From assembly GCA_014529385.2 (NCBI GenBank), contig CM043959.1:48361928-48425927 (forward strand): DNA of 64,000 nt, read 5' to 3'. Source of the DNA: Adiantum capillus-veneris (lineage: Eukaryota; Streptophyta; Polypodiopsida; Polypodiales; Pteridaceae). The translations under genes were made by a program, and so were the position numbers. The first letter of the stretch is position 1. Each line of letters opens with the position of its first letter. This document shows, piece by piece, positions 56,740-64,000 of this stretch. A model generated the notes under the pieces. That model was not told the DNA's origin. It worked only from the letters and a program-made list of their open reading frames with translations, and made no database searches.

Positions 56740-58250
56740 GGAAGCATTGTAAGCATTTACAAGGTTTAGGTTATCCTTTAATTGTATGCCTTGCATCCAT
56801 CTAGCATCTTCAAAAGGATAATTCTTAAACTTAATAAGATATCGTCGGATAGTCTTACCGCCTGTTAGTACCTTGTCTTCATGTCGGAGAATCGACTCGG
56901 GCTGCAGCACCTCTTCTTGGTCCTCGATCTCCGATGGGTCTTCAGTAGTTGGTTCTTGAGGTGGCTCTCCTTTTTAAGGCTTTAATAGGCTCACATGGAA
57001 AGCATTGTGTATGAGCCAATGATTGGGAAACTTGAGTTGGTAGGCCATCTCATTGATTGGCCTAAGAATCTGGAAGGGACAATAGTACCTTTTTGCTAGT
57101 TTAGCATAGTACTTTTGGTGTCCCGTAGGATTCTTGCCCGTCGTGTGCCTTAATCGAGCCTTGGGGAATTTTAATAAGACCCAATCATTTTCTTTAATGG
57201 CTTGGGCTCTTCTGTGCTTGTCAGCAGCAGCCTTTTTCCTTTGCTGTGAGATAGAGATAGCATCCTTAATCTTTTGAGAAGATTCTTGTAGGTCTCGGCT
57301 ATACTCATCTGCAGCGAAGATCTTCCCATGTACCTTAAGTAGCAAGGGACTTTTTGATCTTCCCTCAATTACCTCGAAAGGTGCTTTTCCCATGGAAGTA
57401 TGTACAATGTTATTTTAAGCATACTCCACTAAGGGTAAGTACTTCTCCCATTGGGATCTTTGATCTACTTCCGTTACATAGGCTTTTAGTAGATTGAGAA
57501 TTGTTAGGTTAGCTATTTCACTTTGGCCATCTATTTGTGGATGATAGGCTGAAGAGACGTTTAGCCTTGTCCCTATATTCTCAACGAGACCCTTCCAGAA
57601 ATTACTGGTCATTCTAGGATCTCTATCCGACACTATGGACATTGGCAAGCCATGGTACTTGAAAATTTGTGAAATGAAGAGGGTTGCCATTTGATGGGCT
57701 TTGATAGTCTTTTTGATAGGTATAAAGTGAGCTTGTTTACTGAACCTGTCTCCTATCGTCCATATTCCCGTATTCCCATGGATAGACTTAGGCAATCCAA
57801 AGATAAAATCCATGGATATGCTCTCCCATGGTGAATTAGAGATTGGCAAGGTTTGAAGCAATCCAAGTTGCTTCCCTCTATCAAATTTTGTCTTTTGGCA
57901 TACCACACATTTAGAAACATACTCTTGTATGTTCACTTTCATGGTAGGCCAATAGAAATATGTTTCAATTCCCTTTAGAGTAGACTAAATCCCTCTATGC
58001 CCCGCATAAGGTGGAGCATGAGATTCATGCATTACTTACTCATGTAGTGAGTTAGTAACGCATAGTCTATTGCCATAGAGAAGATAACCATCTTGTAAAG
58101 TAAATGGTTCTTCTTTCTTCCCTAATTCAAGGGCTGAAATCAAATCTCTAAAATTGGGATCAATAGCATACTCATCTATCATTGAAGATAGATCATTGTG
58201 AGTTGCTATGGAAACCGCATTCACTCTCGGCCGTCTTGAGAGTGCATCAG
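56740..58250 (-). pseudogene. Integrase and chromodomain of chromovirus G
   Basis: Minus strand. The zinc cysteines are in YVSKCVVCQKTKFDRG. The core triad is intact: SMDFIFGLP (D), IVSDRDPRMTSNF (D) and AYHPQIDGQSEIANLT (E). The C-terminus is at 56974-57393 (DWVLLKFPKARLRHTTGK, then FQILRPINEMAYQLKFPNHW). The chromodomain is at about 56750-56900, with RRYLIKFKNYPFEDARWM as its aromatic-rich heart. Stops at 57413 and near 57985, plus one at about 56970, break it. In intact relatives it joins cDNA into chromatin carrying particular histone marks. Confidence 0.9.
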
Positions 58251-58660
58251 CTACTTGATTATGCTTGCCAGCAATGTGAGCAATATCAAAATGAAATTGT
58301 CAAAGGAAATTTGCCCACCTCATTTGTTTGTCGGAGAGCTTGGTCTGCTTCATGAAGTACTCAAGACTTTGGTGATCCGTTTGCAGAATGAAAGGAGTCC
58401 CCAATAAATAGTGCTTCCATGAGTCTAAGGCATGTAGAACTGCAAGGATTTCCTTTTCATATATGCCTAGATCTTTCTCAACAGGGTCGAGCCTTTGACT
58501 TTCATAGCCTATGGCGTGCCCTTCTTGGAGCAAAACAGCTCCAAGGCAATCACCACAAGCATCACATTGGACCTCAAATGGTTTTAAGAGATCCGGTAGT
58601 GTAAGCACAGGTTGAGAGATAAGCTTTATGAAATCATTGTTCTCCTTAGCATACCATGTG
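58250..58660 (-). pseudogene. RNase H of chromovirus G
   Basis: Minus strand. PFEVQCDACGDCLGAVLLQE (D), EKDLGIYEKEILAVLHAL (E) and ILQTDHQSLEYFMKQ (D) are present and continuous with the RT frame (58300-59001). A stop follows at about 58298, before HIAGKHN. Confidence 0.9.
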
Positions 58661-59560
58661 TATCTAACGCTTTTCTTTCTTAGGTCATGTAATGGTCCCG
58701 CAATTTGTGAGAACTTTTCTATGAAGCGTCTATAGTATGCACACATACCTATAAAGCTTCTTAGTCCATGAAGATTCTTTAATTTAGACCATCCTTTTAT
58801 TACCTCTAACTTTGATGGATCCATTTGGATGCCATCTTGAGAGATAATGTGACCTAAATACTGAATCTCTTGCAAGAAAAATTCACTTTTCTTTCGATTG
58901 ACATAAAGTTTATTCTCTCTTAAAACTTGAAATATTACCTGGAGGTGTTGCTTGTGTTCATCTAATGAATTAGAGTAGATGATGATATCATCAAACAACA
59001 CTCCAGTGAAGGTTCAATGAGGCCTGAATAGCTTTGCCATCAAGCGGTTGAAGGTGGCTGGTGCATTGGTCAAGCCAAAAGGCATGACAATGTATTCGTA
59101 AAGACCAAATGTAGTGCGAAGTGCGGTCTTTACAATATCTTGATCAACTATCCTTATTTGATGATAGCCACTTTTTAGGTCAATCCTATTGAAGTAGGTC
59201 GATCCTTGTAGCTTATCAAATAGGTCTTCTACCCGTGGAACGGGAAACCTATTATTGATAGTGATCCTATTTAGTGCTCTATAGTCGACACACATACGAT
59301 ATGTGCCGTCTTTCTTTTGCACTAATAGCACAAGTGCGCAAAATGGAGATGAGCTAGGCCTAACCATGCCCTTCTCAACTAACTCATGCACTTGCCGCAT
59401 AATCTCCTCTTGTTGAGCTTGAGAAACTCTATAAGGAGGTTTGTTAGGCAGTGAACTTCCTGGAAGAAGTTCAATTGCATGGTCATCATTACCTAGTTTA
59501 GGAGGTAGCTCACAAGGGATGTCTTCAATAGAAACATCTTGAAATCCCTTGAGAAAATTG
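58660..59560 (-). pseudogene. Reverse transcriptase of chromovirus G
   Basis: Minus strand. RT motifs in order: [68 protein letters not shown], then a TGA at 59014-59016, then VLFDDIIIYSNS (catalytic FDD with Leu before it) and LGHIISQDGIQM. Only this one stop interrupts about 1.6 kb of protease-RT-RNase H. The same spot in B encodes sense codons, so the TGA is secondary. Confidence 0.93.
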
Positions 59561-60060
59561 GATAACTCTAATTCCTTTTGGTTGCTTTTATTTTCTTTTG
59601 CTAAAGCATTAGGTTCATTTTGAGAATCTTTAACAAAAATCATGTACACGGAAGTAGAGTTCTTTATTGACTTGTTGAAAGCTGGTGTATGTACAATGGG
59701 GATAGTGTTACCCATTTCCTTAGCATCTATATACATGTCTTTTTTCCTGAACTTAAAGGAGATTCTCCTTTCGGCAGCCAGGCGATCAAACCATGGTGCC
59801 CCTAGGATTACATCCTCATGCTTGAGTGGAGCGATAAAAAATTCCTCTTTGTCCACATAGCTTTGGACATGAAGCCTCAATTTCCCGATTAAGGGAGTGA
59901 CTGAAGCTTCTTGCCCCTTGAAAGCGCTGTCTGCGGGTAGGACATCTCCCATCTCGTAGTCTTGTATGCCTAGCTTGGTGTCCAACTCTATAGATATAAA
60001 ATTGTGAGTAGAACCAGGGTCAAAGAGAATAAAAGCATCATGTTCTCTTACCTTTCTTCA
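59560..60060 (-). pseudogene. Protease of chromovirus G
   Basis: Minus strand, aspartic protease region: [40 protein letters not shown] and [13 protein letters not shown]. The active site reads D-P-G where retropepsins have D-S/T-G. B has D-P-S at the same place, so the Pro is family-wide. A TAG lies at about 60057, just before it. Confidence 0.85.
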
Positions 60061-61643
60061 AGCATGGCATAGAGGAGATCCTTTGTGGTGAATTTGGTGA
60101 GTCTCCTCCTCTTGGATTTCAACCAAGGTAGCTCTAGGAGGATCTTGGTGGTTGTTCTTTTGGGGACAAGTGCGGTACGCATGCCCTTGTTCGCCGCACT
60201 TGAAACACCAATTATCCTTCCGATAACGCTCAAGCTCTTCAGGAGAGAGTTTGTTTTAACCTTTGTAAACTCCCTTCTCTTTAGCTTTGTTGGAGTTTCC
60301 CTTAGGAGACTTTTGGACATTGTCCTTCCCCTTAGGCTCGTTGGAACCCTTGTTTTCCGTGGGCTTATTATTTCTTTTAGCCCGCGTTTGGAAATTGATG
60401 CCACCATAGTATGGTGTATTACCGCCGATATGGTACTTGGTCTTTGGGAGTTGACATACTCCGCCATTTCTTCGGTTAAGCCCGCACAAAATTGTTGCTT
60501 TTGCTCTCCACGATCCAACTTTTTGAAGACAGTGGCTTTGAGTTGTAGGTCCCAAAACTTGTCTACATATTTGTGGATGGATTCGTAGGGAGAGAGCTTT
60601 AAGCTTCGCCATTCGGTGAGTACTTTGTCTTTGGCATCGGTGGCCAAAAACTACTTCATAATGGAAGCTCTTAAAGCTTTCCATGTTCGTGGAGCTTCAC
60701 CATTGGCTCGTAGGCTAGACCACCGTTGCTTGGCAGACTTTTGAAAGTGCATAGCTACATGGCATAGCTTAGAGGACTCCGTGAAGCCCTCATCTCCAAA
60801 TGCCGCATCAAATTGTTGGATAAAGGCCAAGACTTTATGTAGCACCAAAGGTGCCATCATAGGTAAGGAAAGAGATGCTCTTCCCTCCCTCTTTGAACTT
60901 CTTGAGCTTGGACGACCTCTTCCATGCCGCATAGGATTTCAATGGCCTCTTCTTTTTTATGGTTCAAAGGTTGCACCATCACTTTCTTCAGAAGGTGAAG
61001 AATTTGAGGAAGGTGGAGAAGAGGGTGACCTCTTTCTCACCTTTTTCTTGTCTTGATCTTTGTCGTCTTCACCATCACTTTCATAAGATGAAGAGGATGA
61101 CGAAGATGGAGAAGAGGGTGTCCTCTTTCTCGCCTTTTTCTTCTCTTGCTTTTTATCATCCCTCTTTGAATTATGGTGTGGAGAAGGGTGAGATGGTCTT
61201 CTCCGCTTTGGTGGTGATGGAGAGCATTTAGCCCGACGTCTTTGTGGAGTCGTCTCCGCCGAGGTGGCGGGAGACTCACTTCTTTCTCGTTCCGTCGGTG
61301 AAGGCTCTTGAGTTCTCCTTTGGGAAGGAGATGCATCATCAAGAAGTAAATTCTTGAGCCCTTCATATGGATTCTCTTCTTCTTCCCGAATCGGGGAGAG
61401 ACCTCTTTTGGAAGTCTCACAAGGAGGCTTCCTAGGTGTTCTCTCGTCATGGCGGTGAACTTGGAGAATCCCATGAGCACGGAGCTACCGTTGCACTTCA
61501 CTTTGGAGAGATGGATTGCCGATGGCTTGTTGAAGCCTAGAAACAAGATAGTTAACAAGCATCAGAGCATCATTAGTAGCTTGCTCATTAGCAAAATCAA
61601 AGTTATCAACATTAATTTCACTCTCTTTACTATTGTCAGCCAT
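60061..61643 (-). pseudogene. Gag of chromovirus G
   Basis: ATG at 61641-61643 (MADNSKESEINVDNFDFANE). A Ser/Arg/Lys-rich region lies at 61040-61400, capsid-like sequence at 60400-60930 (VLAFIQQFDAAFGDEGF, then YESIHKYVDKFWDLQLKATV), and the CCHC knuckle CFKCGEQGHAYRTC near 60180-60220. Several stops and a one-base shift at about 60400 break it. A TAA at 60256-60258 sits between capsid and knuckle at the same codon as in B. Confidence 0.87.
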
Positions 61644-61836
61644 TCTAACAACTTTTAGGTGTAAACTTTTTAGGTGTACTTTGGCACTTCAAGCCCTAGT
61701 TGATACTCCTCTTTACCCCTTTAGAAAAAGCACTCAAGCTACTGTACCCGTGGCTCGAATACCATTAATTGCAAGGAATAGAAGAGAGGGTCGTTCAGCA
61801 CCAAAACAGCACCGGCTCCTGTCAAGCTTCTAATAG

Positions 61837-61886
61837 CTCAATAGTGGTTAAGCCTTAGGCAAGCCCCGTAGGACTCCACTATTAAG
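61837..61886 (-). other. Conserved leader hairpin of chromovirus G
   Basis: On the plus strand CTCAATAGTGG (61837-61847) pairs with CCACTATTAAG (61876-61886). Compared with B, one A-T pair has become G-C on both sides. Confidence 0.62.
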
Positions 61887-62047
61887 ACCATAGCTCTCGA
61901 CGGTGATGCCCCGTTAACTGCACGAAGGCAGGCGCACTGCAAGGCTGAAAAATCCCTATTCTACTTACTCACATGCAAGTAATAATACCAACCATTTATA
62001 GCTAGCTTGATGACCTCCCTTCTTGAGCAAGAAAAGAGAAACCTTGT

Positions 62048-62059
62048 GCTCTGATACCA
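62048..62059 (-). other. Primer-binding site of chromovirus G
   Basis: Minus strand TGGTATCAGAGC, an exact initiator-methionine tRNA primer site, one base from the LTR end. Confidence 0.93.
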
Positions 62060-62060
62060 A

Positions 62061-63641
62061 TGTAACATTTAATAGCCTAATAACTTGTGTGTAGCGGAAA
62101 TTAACATGAACATAGTGGGAATTTCATTAGAATAGATTCCTAATGAGATTTACAAGAGTTCTTGGGTGGAGAGAGCAACAAAAAGCATAACACCTAGTTA
62201 GATAGCATAAACAATAATTTCAAAAGAGAGAGAAATTAAGCTATTGACAACAGTTGAGGACCAGATTTGCATGGAGCCGGTCCCCCCTCCAAAAGGCTTT
62301 GTATTATGGTTTCTCCCATCAAGAGAGACATTGTACAATACAATTCTTTGTGTTCCTTCAAGACTAGCTACTGCAATGAAGATGACATGACTAAGCAAAA
62401 CACTTAGCAAACACAACACAATTATCCCCGGTCTCAGACCCAAGACCTCACACACCTTCAAAGATGGTGAGAGCTAGCAGGGTATGAGAGTAGATTGAGA
62501 GGAAGAAGGAGTATTCTTATGAGAAAGATGTACATCTCCTCACATAATCACTCATATTATCATAGCTTAGCTTAGTAATTAGCATGGTAGAGGAGATGAG
62601 CATGCATTGAAGCTTGGCTCTTGGTTGGATTTGCATCACAAAGCCAAGAGTTGTTGGTGTAGGCCTCCCTTCTCACAAGCTTGGAGTAGGTGGTAAGCTT
62701 TCCATTAAAGCTTGAGAAGGAGAGAGAGTCTTCTTTACTTCACACATGAGATTGTGTGAGTGTGTGTGTGTGATAATGCCTTGCAAAAATCAGCCCCCTC
62801 TCTCTCTTGGGAGAGCCCTCTTGCTATTTGCTCTTGCTATCCTCTCATTGGACCTCCCTAGGGCTACCCAATGACAATTAAGCAGCATAAGTGATAGCCT
62901 TCTGACATGTGTCCCCCTTTCCCCTTTTGTGAGAGCTTTAGGTAATTTATTAATTCAACTAAACTCTCATTGGACCCCTTTGCCTCCTGGCCAATAAGAA
63001 TTAGGCAAGCCATTGGGTTGTTGAATGCTCATTGGACCCCTTGGGAGACTGTCCAATAGTCTTCTAGAGGACTTAATTCTCATTGGTTCTTTTATTAAGT
63101 GTTTTTAAATTAATTAAACTAGATTTACTCTAGCGTAATTCTCATTGGTCCACCTCCAAGGCCATCCAATAGGAATTGGGTACACCTTGTGGGCATCTGG
63201 GCTAGGGAGCTGACATGTGTCCCTCATTCCCTTTGTGTAAAGGGAGCTTGTGTGTGTGTGTGACTTTCTCTCTCATCCCCTACAAGCTAGGCTCGCCCCC
63301 TCCTATGTAGGGATTTGAAAAGACTTTTGGAACACACACAAAGAATCCAATTCCCCCCATGGTTGACCTTTGGACACAACCTTTGAATTTTGGAACCTTA
63401 GCATTTTGGAAGTCTTAATCGGCTAAACCTTAGGGTCTTTTTAGCCCATTGTTGCACATGGCTCTTTTGCAGATGGCCCCTCCTTTGGATCCCTATTTTT
63501 CCTCCTTTGGATCCCTATTGTGGCCGGTCTGCTAGCTTAACCAATATTCTAGCTTTTTCTCCCCTGGCACTTCCCCATATTAAATGATCAGTTTAACATG
63601 AGAAAATCATTTAGGAGAATTAGATATTGATTATTATGACA
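62061..63641 (-). repeat. 5-prime LTR of chromovirus G (1581 bp)
   Basis: Plus-strand start TGTAACATTTAATAGCC, end TATTATGACA, followed by CTTTC. Near-identical to 54790-56375. Confidence 0.93.
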
Positions 63642-63769
63642 CTTTCTCTGCCCGAACCCTTGGCCTTCATTTTGCCCTTAGCTTTCATTTCCTCCTTTAG
63701 TCTTGGTTCGTCCTACCGGACACTCTTTGGAGTGGTCTTGCTCTTTGCTTGGTACACATTGTGGCCTTC

Positions 63770-63918
<149 letters not shown>

Positions 63919-63945
63919 GGACTCACCTCTTACGTGAGGGGGGGA

Positions 63946-63969
63946 GGCAATAGCGATGTCGCTATTGCC
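63946..63969. other. Perfect 11-bp hairpin beside a G/C run, probable LTR edge
   Basis: GGCAATAGCGA, then TG, then its reverse complement. On the minus strand a purine tract (GAGAAAAAGGGAGGGGG) leads into it, as at 54692, suggesting the start of another Tat-type LTR running left. Confidence 0.6.
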
Positions 63970-64000
63970 CCCTCCCTTTTTCTCAAAATTGCGGGCCTTT

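Larger units (their letters stand above)
54790..63641 (-). mobile_element. Chromovirus G (Ty3/gypsy), 8852 bp, nearly complete
   Basis: Minus-strand element with both LTRs, TG...CA ends, primer site, polypurine tract, gag, protease, RT, RNase H, integrase and chromodomain in canonical order. The 5-bp target duplication CTTTC flanks it at 54785-54789 and 63642-63646. Interrupted by several stops and at least one gag frameshift, so it is probably dead, but its structure is whole. Same family as A, B and C. Confidence 0.95.

Overview
The window is repeat-dominated nuclear DNA of a land plant. The evidence is nested LTR retrotransposons of plant types (Ty3/gypsy chromoviruses with an initiator-methionine tRNA primer site, Tat-like Ty3 elements, Ty1/copia), plant-style MITEs, very long CT/GA/TG/CA microsatellites and no bacterial operon. 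Species cannot be fixed from the sequence. The style would fit a large fern or gymnosperm genome, but that is inference. I found no intact host gene, tRNA or rRNA; the only host-like candidate is an exon-like piece at 37057-37470.

Layout. 1-4374: decayed Tat-like Ty3 pol on the plus strand (RT, RNase H, two tandem H2C2 modules, integrase, then a retropepsin-like ORF after integrase) ending in a polypurine tract. 4372-6900: LTR-like spacer, then a tandem array of about 285-bp monomers, each carrying a 24-bp palindrome. 6971-10405: three unrecognised ORFs in one shared frame, followed by a polypurine tract and a 935-bp LTR (10456-11390). 11.4-19.6 kb: degenerate tandem repeats, a GC-rich tandem array, a 5-prime chromovirus fragment (14604-15285), CA repeats and a 288-bp MITE.

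19580-36475 is one Ty1/copia element split by two minus-strand chromoviruses of the same family: A (19612-25077, target duplication TATTT) in its gag, and B (26630-36144) in its integrase. B itself carries a CACTA-like insertion (30519-31857) and its 3-prime LTR carries a small MITE. 37471-49820 is a gag-only Ty3 element in an LTR-internal-LTR-internal-LTR tandem. 49827-53520 is a second palindrome array (about 298-bp monomers) organised as a 2.08-kb duplication. It is followed by a Tat-type primer site and LTR (53911-54688). 54790-63641 is a nearly complete chromovirus, G, with 5-bp target duplications CTTTC. The window ends in a 142-bp CT tract and a terminal hairpin.

The most interesting signals are: (1) two arrays of homologous monomers with the same internal layout whose central palindrome has completely different sequence yet stays palindromic; (2) the unrecognised three-ORF block; (3) a covarying RNA hairpin between primer site and gag in three chromovirus copies; (4) duplicated H2C2 modules and a post-integrase protease-like domain in the first element.
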